Shown: positions 1 through 7,912, numbered from the stretch's first letter. The stretch: 28,606 nucleotides of DNA from RGIG3009 sp045595845 (GCA_045595845.1 JAZOBF010000002.1:1-28606), one strand, 5' to 3'. Made by a program: numbers and translations. The notes: a model not told the origin generated them from the letters alone.

Positions 1-84
1 ACCGCGACAGGCGCTACACCGGAGGATGCGGACATCGTTGCCGAACGGCTGAAAACCGTTACCGAACAACTGCTGAAAGCCTAA
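1..84 (+). CDS. C-terminal 27 residues of an unidentified protein (partial)
   Basis: An open frame enters from the left edge in frame 1 and ends at a TAA at 82-84. The visible tail reads TATGATPEDADIVAERLKTV and then TEQLLKA. It looks like the acidic, amphipathic C-terminal helix of a soluble protein. It is too short to assign. The stop codon directly abuts a strong hairpin terminator, which supports this being a real gene end. Confidence 0.6.
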   Translation, partial: TATGATPEDADIVAERLKTVTEQLLKA

Positions 85-123
85 AAAAAGAAGGTTGAGG
101 TCAATCCTCAACCTTCTTTTTTT
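83..123. terminator. Bidirectional rho-independent terminator
   Basis: A perfect 18-bp stem (83-100 with 106-123) closes a 5-nt loop. It is flanked by A and T runs, so it can work on both strands. It ends the left-edge gene on + and the MFS gene on -. The MFS stop codon (101-103) lies in the loop. Confidence 0.9.
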
Positions 124-1285
124 GTTGCGTGAACATCAAAAGCAACACCATGATTATCGGAAAACAAACCGCAGATAACAAGCCGCCTTTTAAGCCCGAT
201 TGAGACGTGTCAGCAACCAAGCCTGTAATCCACGGGCCGAGCGAACACCCAATGTCGCCACCAAGTGCCAGAAAAGCGAACATGGTTGTGCCTCCGTTTG
301 AAAAGCGTAATGATGACATGCTTAAAACACCCGGCCACATCAAACTGACCGAGAGACCACACAATGCGCAACCAATCAGGGACAGGATCGGTAAGGAAAC
401 AAAAACGGTGAGTGCGTAGCATAAAACAGTCAACAAACCGCTAAGAATCAACAGGAAGGATATCGGCGCTTTTTCCCCTTTTATTCCATGTAATACACGG
501 CCGATACCCATACATACCGCAAACAAGCAAGGCCCCAACAAGTCTCCCGCTAATTTCGATACACCGAGTGCCTCCTCGGCAAATAAAGAGGCCCACTGGG
601 ACATTGCCATCTCCGATGCGCCCGCGCAAATCATCAACAGGATCATTACCCAAAAATACGGGTTTTTCATCAACACCCATCCGCGATCTCTTTCTGTTTT
701 TTTCATCATGGGCGGATACGGCATTTTTGATACCAGGATGACATTGAAAAATGGAACAATTGACCATAACAAGAAATAGATCGGCCAGTATTTTTCACCG
801 AAAATTGCAATAGATAGCGTAGTCAACAACACAACAAGAACCTGGCCGATCGGATAAAAGGAATGGAGAAGCGACATGGTCGTGTTTTTTTCTTTGGAGG
901 GAATTGCATCAATAATAGGACTTATCATCACTTCCGACAATCCCGCACCAATTGAGTAAATAATGCAAGCAATTACCATACCGGCATACGCATCAGCCAA
1001 TATATTCGGCAAAATGCCAAATAGCACCAGCCCGCTCGCCGCGCTGAATTCTGCCAATATCATACAAGATTTTGGATTAATTTTACTCACAAAGAATGCA
1101 GCAGAAAAATCCACGCACAGTTGTACTAAAAAGGTTATGAGAACCAATCGGCCGATCTCCTCCAAGGAAACGGTAAACTGTTCACGCAATGTCACAAAAA
1201 TCAAAGGTGTAACATTCAATACCAGCGACTGTATCATAACGCCGAGATAACACGATCGACGCGTTATCATATAGGGATCTTTCAT
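101..1285 (-). CDS. Major facilitator superfamily (MFS) transporter
   Basis: This is a 394-residue integral membrane protein made largely of hydrophobic segments, consistent with about 12 transmembrane helices and the usual MFS length. Visible cues are the conserved loop GRVLHGIKGEKAP between helices in the C-terminal half and the short charged central loop near KKTERDRGW that separates the two six-helix halves. The general look is of a fucose-permease/sugar-type MFS, but the substrate cannot be read from the sequence. The start (MKDPYM) is chosen because GAGAGGTGAG lies 6-15 nt upstream. A perfect TTGACA-17-TATAAT promoter drives it. It is divergent from the hydrogenase operon and shares its intergenic region. 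Confidence 0.85.
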   Translation of the reverse strand: MKDPYMITRRSCYLGVMIQSLVLNVTPLIFVTLREQFTVSLEEIGRLVLITFLVQLCVDFSAAFFVSKINPKSCMILAEFSAASGLVLFGILPNILADAYAGMVIACIIYSIGAGLSEVMISPIIDAIPSKEKNTTMSLLHSFYPIGQVLVVLLTTLSIAIFGEKYWPIYFLLWSIVPFFNVILVSKMPYPPMMKKTERDRGWVLMKNPYFWVMILLMICAGASEMAMSQWASLFAEEALGVSKLAGDLLGPCLFAVCMGIGRVLHGIKGEKAPISFLLILSGLLTVLCYALTVFVSLPILSLIGCALCGLSVSLMWPGVLSMSSLRFSNGGTTMFAFLALGGDIGCSLGPWITGLVADTSQSGLKGGLLSAVCFPIIMVLLLMFTQQKKKVED

Positions 1286-1312
1286 GTGTTCTCACCTCTC
1301 TCAACCAGTGAA

Positions 1313-1341
1313 ATTATAGTGATTTTTACCGTTATTGTCAA
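1313..1341 (-). promoter_or_regulatory. Consensus sigma-A promoter of the MFS gene
   Basis: Read on the minus strand: -35 TTGACA (1336-1341), 17-nt spacer, -10 TATAAT (1313-1318). Both boxes match consensus exactly. The predicted start of transcription is about 20 nt upstream of the MFS start codon. Confidence 0.85.
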
Positions 1342-1376
1342 ATAATTCGCGGTTTTATATTTTTTTGCAAAAAAGT

Positions 1377-1394
1377 TTGATAATTTTCTAACAA
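1377..1394. promoter_or_regulatory. Candidate Rex (redox-sensing repressor) operator
   Basis: The sequence TTGATAATTTTCTAACAA matches the clostridial Rex consensus TTGTTAA-N4-TTAACAA at 12 of 14 defined positions, with correct half-site spacing. It lies between the divergent MFS and hydrogenase promoters, 15 nt upstream of the hnd -35 box. Rex senses NADH/NAD+ and is known to control fermentative hydrogen and alcohol genes in Clostridia. The assignment is by motif only. Confidence 0.5.
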
Positions 1395-1409
1395 ACTCTC
1401 AGATAACCA

Positions 1410-1438
1410 TTGCAAAATCCTAATTTATCATATATAAT
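1410..1438 (+). promoter_or_regulatory. Sigma-A promoter of the hydrogenase operon
   Basis: -35 TTGCAA (1410-1415), 17-nt spacer, -10 TATAAT (1433-1438). Transcription should begin near 1445, giving a leader of about 33 nt before hndA. Confidence 0.75.
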
Positions 1439-1477
1439 GGTGGACAGGTATGAAAACTTTCGAGGAGGAAAAGGCAA

Positions 1478-1975
1478 ATGCAAAAGAAAATCAGCAAACT
1501 TCCTTTCAAGGGTACTCCGGAACAAGCTGCTGCTCTGCAAAAAGTCATCGATGCAAATAAGCACGATCCCAGCCGTCTGATGGGCGTTATGCAGGAAGCA
1601 CAGGGGATTTACGGATATCTGCCGGTAGAGGTTCAGGAAATGATCGCCGAGGGTATGAATGTGCCGTTGGAAAAGGTGTACGGTGTCGCCACTTTCTACG
1701 CACAGTTCGCACTCTCCCCCAAGGGCGAGTACGATATCTCGGTTTGTCTCGGTACTGCCTGCTATGTTAAAGGCGCCGGCGATGTATTTGACAAACTCAA
1801 GGAACTGCTTGGAATCGATGCCGATGAATGCACAGCCGACGGAAAATATTCCTTGTCTGCTTGCCGTTGCATCGGTGCTTGCGGTCTGGCACCCGTTCTT
1901 ACTGTCAACAGTGATGTGTATGGTAACCTGACGGCAGACGATGTACCGGGTATTCTGGAAAAGTACGGCAAATAA
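1478..1975 (+). CDS. hndA: NADH-dehydrogenase-like [2Fe-2S] subunit of [FeFe]-hydrogenase (HndA/HydC, NuoE family)
   Basis: A 165-residue NuoE/24-kDa-type protein, a usual length for the family. The N-terminal helical bundle (about residues 10-75, with the MQEAQGIYGYLP motif) is followed by a thioredoxin-fold [2Fe-2S] domain. All four ligand cysteines are present: CLGTAC near residues 91-96 and CRCIGAC near 129-135. In Hnd/Hyd hydrogenases this subunit passes electrons to or from the flavin subunit, which is encoded downstream as hndC. The start is fixed by GAGGAGG ahead of the ATG. It is the first gene of a five-gene operon, and its stop lies 3 nt before the next start. It acts in the cytoplasm. 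Confidence 0.93.
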   Translation: MQKKISKLPFKGTPEQAAALQKVIDANKHDPSRLMGVMQEAQGIYGYLPVEVQEMIAEGMNVPLEKVYGVATFYAQFALSPKGEYDISVCLGTACYVKGAGDVFDKLKELLGIDADECTADGKYSLSACRCIGACGLAPVLTVNSDVYGNLTADDVPGILEKYGK

Positions 1976-1978
1976 GTT

Positions 1979-2527
1979 ATGCGTGAACTATCGCTGAATG
2001 TTCTGGATATCGCTCAAAATTCCATTTCAGCCGGTGCTACGCTGATCGAACTGTCAGTATGCGAAGACACCAAAAATGACCGTTTATCTCTCGTAATAAC
2101 GGATAACGGTCGAGGCATGACGCCTGAACAATTGGCACGCGTGCGTGATCCGTTCTATACCACTCGCACAACACGCAAAGTCGGTATGGGTATCCCTTTG
2201 TTCCGTATGGCTGCCGAAATGGCCGGCGGTGAACTTGTTATTCGGTCGATTGTCGGCGAAGGTACGACGGTTACGGCTACTTTTGGTTTGACACACATTG
2301 ACCGTATGCCTCTCGGGGATATGGTGGGGACGGTCTCCGCTTTGATTCGTATGAATCCACACTTGGATTTTGTATATCGACACAATGTGGACGGACAGTC
2401 GTTTGAGCTGGACACGCGTATTCTGCGTGAGGTACTGGACGATGTTCCTTTATCAGAGCCGGATGTTATGGAATGGATTAACGGGAATATGAAGGAAGGA
2501 TTGCTTCCTTTGAACAGTCAAGCGTAA
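1979..2527 (+). CDS. Stand-alone histidine-kinase-like ATPase (HATPase_c) in the hydrogenase operon
   Basis: A 182-residue cytosolic protein that is essentially one GHKL ATPase domain. The N box (NVLDIAQNSISA, residues 8-19), G1 box (DNGRGM, about 42-47) and a G2-like GMGIPL (about 69-74) are visible. There is no transmembrane segment, sensor domain or dimerisation/phospho-acceptor (HisKA) helix. Residues from about 112 to the end form a short extra domain (LGDMVGTVSALIRMNPHLDF) that I do not recognise. It starts 3 nt after hndA with no strong ribosome site of its own, so it is probably translationally coupled. Similar ATP-binding proteins are known next to clostridial hydrogenase genes. Its substrate is unknown, and a regulatory or protein-kinase (RsbW-like) role is inference. 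Confidence 0.85.
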   Translation: MRELSLNVLDIAQNSISAGATLIELSVCEDTKNDRLSLVITDNGRGMTPEQLARVRDPFYTTRTTRKVGMGIPLFRMAAEMAGGELVIRSIVGEGTTVTATFGLTHIDRMPLGDMVGTVSALIRMNPHLDFVYRHNVDGQSFELDTRILREVLDDVPLSEPDVMEWINGNMKEGLLPLNSQA

Positions 2528-2559
2528 AGTATTTTGAGTAGTAAATAGGAGGTTTTGTT

Positions 2560-2931
2560 ATGAAATCTATCGCTGAATTGCAAGCTATACGGGAAAAGGC
2601 CCGTGAAAAGATCGCGATGCGTGAAGGTTCTCATGAGGGCATTCGTATTGTCGTCGGTATGGCAACTTGCGGTATCGCCGCCGGTGCCCGTCCGGTGCTC
2701 AACGCTTTCGTAGAGGAAATTGCAAAACGAAATGTGCAAAATGTATCCGTTGTACAAACCGGTTGCATCGGCATGTGCCAATTTGAGCCTATCGTCGAAG
2801 TGATTGCGCCCGGAAAAGAAAAAGTTACTTACGGTCAGATGAGCCCCGAAAAAGCGGTGCGTGTTGTGACCGATCACATTGTCAATGGGAATCCGGTTGC
2901 GGAGTACACCATCGACAAATTGTTGAAATAA
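2560..2931 (+). CDS. hndB: Thioredoxin-like [2Fe-2S] ferredoxin subunit of hydrogenase (HndB type)
   Basis: A 123-residue protein with an N-terminal helix (residues 3-20) and a thioredoxin-like ferredoxin fold. It matches the HndB subunit of NADP-reducing hydrogenases such as that of Desulfovibrio fructosovorans. Only three cysteines sit where four are usual: C37 in ATCGIAAGA, then C69 and C73 in TGCIGMC. As I recall, the ATCGIAAGA form is common in HndB proteins, so this is probably a family trait and not damage. TAGGAGG precedes the ATG. It lies 32 nt after the kinase-like gene and 16 nt before hndC. It probably relays electrons within the soluble complex. Confidence 0.88.
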   Translation: MKSIAELQAIREKAREKIAMREGSHEGIRIVVGMATCGIAAGARPVLNAFVEEIAKRNVQNVSVVQTGCIGMCQFEPIVEVIAPGKEKVTYGQMSPEKAVRVVTDHIVNGNPVAEYTIDKLLK

Positions 2932-2947
2932 GTCAGGAGGGAAAAGA

Positions 2948-4759
2948 ATGTATCGTTCTCATGTGTTGGTTTGCGGCGGTACCGGTTGTACCTCCTCTCA
3001 TAGCCAAGAAATTATCGAGGCTCTGGAGAAAGAAATCGCTGCTAACGATTTAACAGAAGAAATCAAGGTCGTCCGTACCGGTTGTTTCGGTTTGTGTGCA
3101 CTCGGTCCGATTATGATTGTGTATCCGGAAGGCTGCTTCTACTCTCGTGTGAAAGTGGATGACATACCGGAAATCGTATCCGAGCATTTGCTCAAAGGTC
3201 GTATCGTAACTCGCTTGTTGTACGATGAGACCGTTGAAGATGACGGCGGAATCAAAGCGCTTAACGAAACCGATTTTTACAAAAAGCAGGTTCGTGTGGC
3301 ACTTCGCAATTGCGGTGTTATCAACCCCGAGTCTTTGGACGAATATATCGCCAATGACGGTTATCAGGCACTCGGTAAGTGCTTGACCGAGTATACCCCC
3401 GAACAGGTCATTCAGATCGTAACAGACTCCGGCTTGCGCGGCCGTGGTGGCGGTGGATTCCCCACTGGGCGTAAATGGGCGCTTACAGCTCCCAACCAAG
3501 CACCGCAGAAATATGTCGTGTGTAACGCTGACGAAGGCGACCCCGGTGCTTTTATGGACCGTTCCGTTTTGGAAGGTGACCCGCATTGCTTGATAGAAGC
3601 TATGGCGATTGCCGGTTATGCTATCGGTGCTACCATGGGTTATGTGTATGTTCGTGCCGAATATCCGATTGCTGTCCGTCGTCTGCAGATCGCCATCGAT
3701 GACGCACGCGAAGCCGGCTTGTTAGGTAAGGATATCTTCGGCTCCGGCTTTGATTTCGATATGGAGATCCGTTTGGGCGCCGGCGCGTTCGTGTGCGGCG
3801 AAGAAACAGCTCTGATGACCTCCATCGAAGGTAACCGCGGCGAACCCCGTCCGCGTCCTCCCTATCCGGCTGTTAAAGGTTTGTACGGTTGTCCCACCGT
3901 TGAAAATAATGTGGAAACCTTTGCGAACATCCCCCAGATCATTTTAAAGGGCGCGGATTGGTTCGCTTCCATGGGTACCGAGAAATCTAAAGGTACCAAG
4001 GTGTTTGCTCTCGGCGGTAAGATTAAACATACCGGTCTTGTTGAAATCCCGATGGGTACAACTTTGCGCGAGATCGTCGAAGAGATCGGCGGCGGTATCC
4101 CGAACGGCAAAACCTTCAAAGCGGCTCAAACCGGTGGCCCGTCCGGCGGTTGCATTCCCGCGTCTTTGATCGTCACACCCGTTGACTACGACAACCTAAT
4201 CGCGATTGGGTGTATGATGGGATCCGGCGGTTTGATCGTTATGGATGAAGACACCTGTATGGTGGATATGGCGAAATTCTTCCTTGAATTTACCGTTGAC
4301 GAATCCTGCGGTAAGTGCACCCCCTGCCGTGTCGGTACCAAACGGTTGCTTGAAAAGCTCGATAAAATCACCAGCGGCAAAGGTACGCTTGAGGATATTG
4401 ATGACCTTGAAGCACTCTGCTACTACATCAAAGAGAACTCGCTTTGCGGCTTAGGTCAAACCGCGCCCAACCCTGTTCTCTCTACGCTCCGTTTCTTCCG
4501 TGATGAATATATTGCCCATGTGGTAGACAAAAAATGTCCCGCCGGTGTTTGTAAGGACCTCTTATCCTTTGTCATTGATCAGGATAAGTGTATCGGCTGC
4601 GGACTGTGTGCGCGCAACTGCCCTGTCAGTGCCATCACCAAGACGGATTATGTTGCCCCCGGACACAAGCTGCCCTCCTACACCATTGATGCCGATAAGT
4701 GTATCAAGTGCGGTGTTTGCATCGGCAACTGTAAGTTCAAGGCTATCAGCAAAAATTAA
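2948..4759 (+). CDS. hndC: Flavin/NAD(P)H-binding subunit of [FeFe]-hydrogenase (HndC/HydB, NuoF family)
   Basis: A 603-residue multidomain protein. An N-terminal thioredoxin-like [2Fe-2S] domain carries C9, C14, C46 and C50. The NuoF core has the FMN/NADH glycine loop RGRGGGGFPTGRKW (about 163-176) and CNADEGDPGAFMDR (about 195-208), then an SLBB domain. The NuoF [4Fe-4S] site uses C454, C457, C460 and C500. Two C-terminal ferredoxin-type [4Fe-4S] sites have cysteines 548/551/554/558 and 585/588/591/595. This is the NAD(P)H-reacting, potentially electron-bifurcating subunit of the soluble complex. All domains and ligands appear intact. GGAGG precedes the ATG. hndD follows within about 20 nt. 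Confidence 0.95.
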   Translation: MYRSHVLVCGGTGCTSSHSQEIIEALEKEIAANDLTEEIKVVRTGCFGLCALGPIMIVYPEGCFYSRVKVDDIPEIVSEHLLKGRIVTRLLYDETVEDDGGIKALNETDFYKKQVRVALRNCGVINPESLDEYIANDGYQALGKCLTEYTPEQVIQIVTDSGLRGRGGGGFPTGRKWALTAPNQAPQKYVVCNADEGDPGAFMDRSVLEGDPHCLIEAMAIAGYAIGATMGYVYVRAEYPIAVRRLQIAIDDAREAGLLGKDIFGSGFDFDMEIRLGAGAFVCGEETALMTSIEGNRGEPRPRPPYPAVKGLYGCPTVENNVETFANIPQIILKGADWFASMGTEKSKGTKVFALGGKIKHTGLVEIPMGTTLREIVEEIGGGIPNGKTFKAAQTGGPSGGCIPASLIVTPVDYDNLIAIGCMMGSGGLIVMDEDTCMVDMAKFFLEFTVDESCGKCTPCRVGTKRLLEKLDKITSGKGTLEDIDDLEALCYYIKENSLCGLGQTAPNPVLSTLRFFRDEYIAHVVDKKCPAGVCKDLLSFVIDQDKCIGCGLCARNCPVSAITKTDYVAPGHKLPSYTIDADKCIKCGVCIGNCKFKAISKN

Positions 4760-4777
4760 GGAAGGAGTGTGCCTGAC

Positions 4778-6523
4778 ATGGAAATGGTAAATGTAAAAGT
4801 AAACGGCATTGCCGTTAGCGTTCCCAAGGGTTCCACCATTCTGGAGGCCGCCCGTCAAGCCGGTGTGGAAATCCCCACGCTGTGCTATTTGAAAGACATT
4901 AACGAAATCGGCGCCTGCCGTATTTGCGTAGTCGAGGCTACCGGTGCTCGCGGTCTGGTTACTGCTTGTGTGTATCCGGTCGCTGAGGGTATGGAAATCC
5001 AGACCAACACGGCTCGCGTTCAAAAAGCTCGCAAGACTACTTTAGAGCTGATTCTTTCTACGCACGAGAAAAAATGTTTATCCTGTGAGCGTTCCACCAA
5101 CTGTGAATTGCAGAAAATGTGTAAGGATTACGGCGTTGAGGACAGCGGCAAGTATGACGGTGATCGTCCTGTCTACGAATTGGACCACTCTACCGCTCAT
5201 TTGGTGCGTGATAACAACAAATGTATTCTTTGCCGCCGTTGCGTTGCCGTCTGCCGCCAACAATATGTGTCGGTTATCGGTGCGAATGATCGTGGTATTG
5301 ATACCCACATTGCCTGTGCGTTTGACAAACCGCTCGGCGATGTACCTTGCGTATCCTGCGGTCAGTGTGTTGCCGTCTGCCCCACCGGTGCTCTTGTGGA
5401 TACTGACAGCACCACTCCCGTTTGGGAAGCGTTGGCAGATCCCACTAAACATGTGGTCGTTTCCACCGCCCCCTCTATCCGTGCTACCTTGGGCGAAGCT
5501 TTCGGTATGCCGATTGGCACCAATGTGGAAGGTAAAATGGTTGCGGCGCTGCGCCGTCTTGGCTTTGACAAGGTGTTTGACACCGACTTTGCCGCCGACT
5601 TGACCATCGTTGAGGAAGCAAATGAGTTTGTACAGCGTGTGCAAAACAAAGGCGTTCTGCCGATGATCACTTCCTGCTCGCCCGGTTGGGTTAAATTTGC
5701 AGAATATTATTATCCGGATCAGCTGGATCACTTGTCCTCCTGCAAATCGCCCCAACAGATGTGCGGTGCCGTTATCAAAACCTATTACGCGCAAAAGATG
5801 GGTATTGATCCTAAGGATATTGTTAATGTATCCGTTATGCCTTGTACGGCAAAGAAATTCGAGTGTGGCCGTGACGATGAGAATGCTGCCGGTGTGGCTG
5901 ACATCGATTATGTTATCACCACTCGCGAGCTGGCTCGTATGATTGACCGTGCGGGCATCAAGTTTGATCTCCTGCCTGACGAAGAATTTGACGCACCTCT
6001 CGGTGACGATACCGGTGCTGCCGTTATCTTTGGTGCAACCGGCGGTGTTATGGAAGCGGCGCTGCGTACCGCAAACGACTGGTTGACTGAGAAAGATAAC
6101 AAAGAGGTTGAGTTCCACGAAGTACGCGGTACAGACGGCTTGAAAGAAGCTACCTACAATATTGCCGGTATGGAAGTCAAAGTTGCGGTTGCCAGCGGTA
6201 TTGCAAACGCAAACTATATTATGGATCAGATCAAGAGCGGTACTGCTCCGTGGCACTTTGTTGAGATTATGTGCTGCCCCGGCGGTTGTGTTAACGGCGG
6301 TGGTCAACCTATCCAGCCCGCATCCGTTCGCAACTTCACTGATCTGAAAGCGTTACGTGCCAAAGCCCTGTACGATCAGGATGAAGCAATGATGCTTCGT
6401 AAATCGCATGAATCACCGGTTATCAAGAAGCTCTACGAAGAATTCTTCGATGACGGCATCGGCGGACACAAAGCTCATCATTGCTTGCACACCACGTATG
6501 TGGCTCGTAAAAAATTTAAATAA
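4778..6523 (+). CDS. hndD: [FeFe]-hydrogenase catalytic subunit (HndD/HydA)
   Basis: A 581-residue catalytic subunit with an intact N-terminal relay: plant-type [2Fe-2S] domain (C36, C47, C50, C64), a His/Cys [4Fe-4S] site (HEKKCLSCERSTNC), two [4Fe-4S] ferredoxin motifs (CILCRRCVAVC, CVSCGQCVAVCP), then the H-cluster domain and the small-subunit-like C-terminus. H-cluster motifs are TSCSPGW (C300-S301), MPCTAKKF (C356) and EIMCCPGGC (C499, C500, C504). Two positions deviate from the usual TSCCP and MACPGGC. The enzyme interconverts protons and H2 with electrons from hndABC. An in-frame GTG at 4769 is rejected because the AGGAG (4763-4767) would be only 1-2 nt away; ATG 4778 has a 10-nt spacing. 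Last gene of the operon. Confidence 0.95.
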   Translation: MEMVNVKVNGIAVSVPKGSTILEAARQAGVEIPTLCYLKDINEIGACRICVVEATGARGLVTACVYPVAEGMEIQTNTARVQKARKTTLELILSTHEKKCLSCERSTNCELQKMCKDYGVEDSGKYDGDRPVYELDHSTAHLVRDNNKCILCRRCVAVCRQQYVSVIGANDRGIDTHIACAFDKPLGDVPCVSCGQCVAVCPTGALVDTDSTTPVWEALADPTKHVVVSTAPSIRATLGEAFGMPIGTNVEGKMVAALRRLGFDKVFDTDFAADLTIVEEANEFVQRVQNKGVLPMITSCSPGWVKFAEYYYPDQLDHLSSCKSPQQMCGAVIKTYYAQKMGIDPKDIVNVSVMPCTAKKFECGRDDENAAGVADIDYVITTRELARMIDRAGIKFDLLPDEEFDAPLGDDTGAAVIFGATGGVMEAALRTANDWLTEKDNKEVEFHEVRGTDGLKEATYNIAGMEVKVAVASGIANANYIMDQIKSGTAPWHFVEIMCCPGGCVNGGGQPIQPASVRNFTDLKALRAKALYDQDEAMMLRKSHESPVIKKLYEEFFDDGIGGHKAHHCLHTTYVARKKFK

Positions 6524-6534
6524 GAGCGCATTAA

Positions 6535-6570
6535 AAAAGCGTCGGTACGACATTTCGTACCGACGCTTTT
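6535..6570. terminator. Bidirectional terminator between hndD and apgM
   Basis: A perfect 16-bp stem (6535-6550 with 6555-6570) with loop CATT and flanking A and T runs. It separates two convergent genes and serves both. Confidence 0.92.
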
Positions 6571-6583
6571 GTTTGTTTGCTTT

Positions 6584-7792
6584 TTAAGCTTGCAACAATT
6601 TGCACATCATATCGGAACCTTCCGAAACCACGATACCGGTTGAAGCAGCCGTCTCTTCCGTAAAGCAAGAAACACCGCTGTCGAGTGTGATATTACTGCG
6701 ATAGAGCAAATACGGTACGGGTTCAGAGGAATGTGTGCGAATAGATAGAGGTGTGGGATGATCGGGTAAAATCAAAATAGATACATCATCTATCTTTTTG
6801 ATTTTCTCGAGAATAGGCGCTAAAATTTGAGAATCTATCTCCTCAATAGCTTTCACTTTGTTTTGCGGTTCTCCGCGATGTCCACACTCATCGGGTGCTT
6901 CCACATGGATATATACAAGATCGTTAGTTTCTAACGCGTCCAACGCTGCTTCCATTTTGCCTTTAAAGTTGGTGTCCAAATAACCGGTAGCGCCCTCAAC
7001 CTCACAAACCTGCATTTCAGATAAGCGTGCAATGCCTTTTAGAAGATCCACAGCCGAAACCATCGCACCTTTTACCCCAAAACGTTCTTCAAACTTCTCA
7101 AGTTGAGGCCGTTTACCGTATCCCCATAACCAGATCGCATTTGCAGGGTTCTGTCCCTTTGCGCGGCGGCTGACATTGACGGGATGATCACGAAGTAACT
7201 CCGTGCTTTGTCTCATCATGTCATACAACGGTTTTGCTTCGGTCTGCATGGGAAGATACTCACCGATTATTCTGCCGGTGATATCGTGCGGAGGTGTCAG
7301 TATGTCCAGTTTTGTCTTACCACCGTGCCATACCAAACAATGGCGATACGCCGTTCCGGTATAAAAATCAAATTCACCGCCGCCAAATGCTTGCTGAACC
7401 GTTTGGACAATAGCATCTGCCTCATTCGTATGAATGTCACCGGCGCAGTAATCAACCATCGTTTTATTTTCGTATACCGTTTCGTCGGATAGGGTTACTA
7501 AATTACACCGAAACGCAACATCGTCATCACTCAGTTCAATGCCGATATTGGCGGCCTCCAACGGCGAACGACCGGTATAGCAGTCTTTTGGACGGTAACC
7601 AAGTACCGACAAATTTGCCACATCGCTACCGGGTGCCATACCGTCGGGAACAGTTTTCACCATTCCCACTTCCGAAACAGCAGCCAAAGCATCCATATTC
7701 GGTTTATGAGCTACCTGCATCGGCGTTTTCCCTCGGAATTCTTTCAATGGACGATCTGCCATACCGTCGCACAATAAAACAATATATTTCAT
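6584..7792 (-). CDS. apgM: 2,3-bisphosphoglycerate-independent phosphoglycerate mutase, archaeal type
   Basis: A 402-residue alkaline-phosphatase-superfamily enzyme that interconverts 3- and 2-phosphoglycerate in lower glycolysis. Visible motifs are the metal-binding LLCDGMAD at the N-terminus, the catalytic-serine segment PGSDVANLSVLGY (about residues 54-66), and the metal-ligand segments HVEAPDECGHRG and LPDHPTP in the C-terminal third. The length is normal for ApgM. An upstream in-frame ATG at 7811-7813 lies above the predicted transcription start. The ATG at 7790-7792, preceded by AGAGGTGA, is therefore taken as the start. It is monocistronic, with its own promoter and terminator. Confidence 0.93.
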   Translation of the reverse strand: MKYIVLLCDGMADRPLKEFRGKTPMQVAHKPNMDALAAVSEVGMVKTVPDGMAPGSDVANLSVLGYRPKDCYTGRSPLEAANIGIELSDDDVAFRCNLVTLSDETVYENKTMVDYCAGDIHTNEADAIVQTVQQAFGGGEFDFYTGTAYRHCLVWHGGKTKLDILTPPHDITGRIIGEYLPMQTEAKPLYDMMRQSTELLRDHPVNVSRRAKGQNPANAIWLWGYGKRPQLEKFEERFGVKGAMVSAVDLLKGIARLSEMQVCEVEGATGYLDTNFKGKMEAALDALETNDLVYIHVEAPDECGHRGEPQNKVKAIEEIDSQILAPILEKIKKIDDVSILILPDHPTPLSIRTHSSEPVPYLLYRSNITLDSGVSCFTEETAASTGIVVSEGSDMMCKLLQA

Positions 7793-7814
7793 AGGGTTCA
7801 CCTCTTTGATCATC

Positions 7815-7843
7815 AGTATACAGCAATCTTACAATAACTTCAA
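7815..7843 (-). promoter_or_regulatory. Promoter of apgM
   Basis: Minus strand: -35 TTGAAG (7838-7843), 17-nt spacer, -10 TATACT (7815-7820). The start of transcription would fall near 7808, downstream of the ATG at 7811-7813. Confidence 0.75.
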
Positions 7844-7883
7844 GTTTATTGGCCGATTTTCTTTGCTTTTTACGGTAAAATCG

Positions 7884-7912
7884 TTGCATTTTAAACTATT
7901 TTGAGTTATACT
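7884..7912 (+). promoter_or_regulatory. Promoter of oadG-oadB
   Basis: -35 TTGCAT (7884-7889), 17-nt spacer, -10 TATACT (7907-7912). The leader to oadG is about 60 nt. The promoter is overlaid by a long inverted repeat (7887-7929), described separately. Confidence 0.65.

Noticed and set aside
3050..3586. A 178-codon minus-strand frame inside hndC
   Set aside because: It is antisense to the conserved NuoF domain and has no recognisable domains.
4769..4777. GTG start for hndD three codons upstream
   Set aside because: It lies only 1-2 nt from the AGGAG. ATG 4778 has proper spacing.
5078..6307. A 409-codon open frame on the minus strand, antisense to hndD
   Set aside because: No ribosome site or family resemblance. 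It lies wholly within a hydrogenase gene with all expected motifs, and is a product of codon bias.
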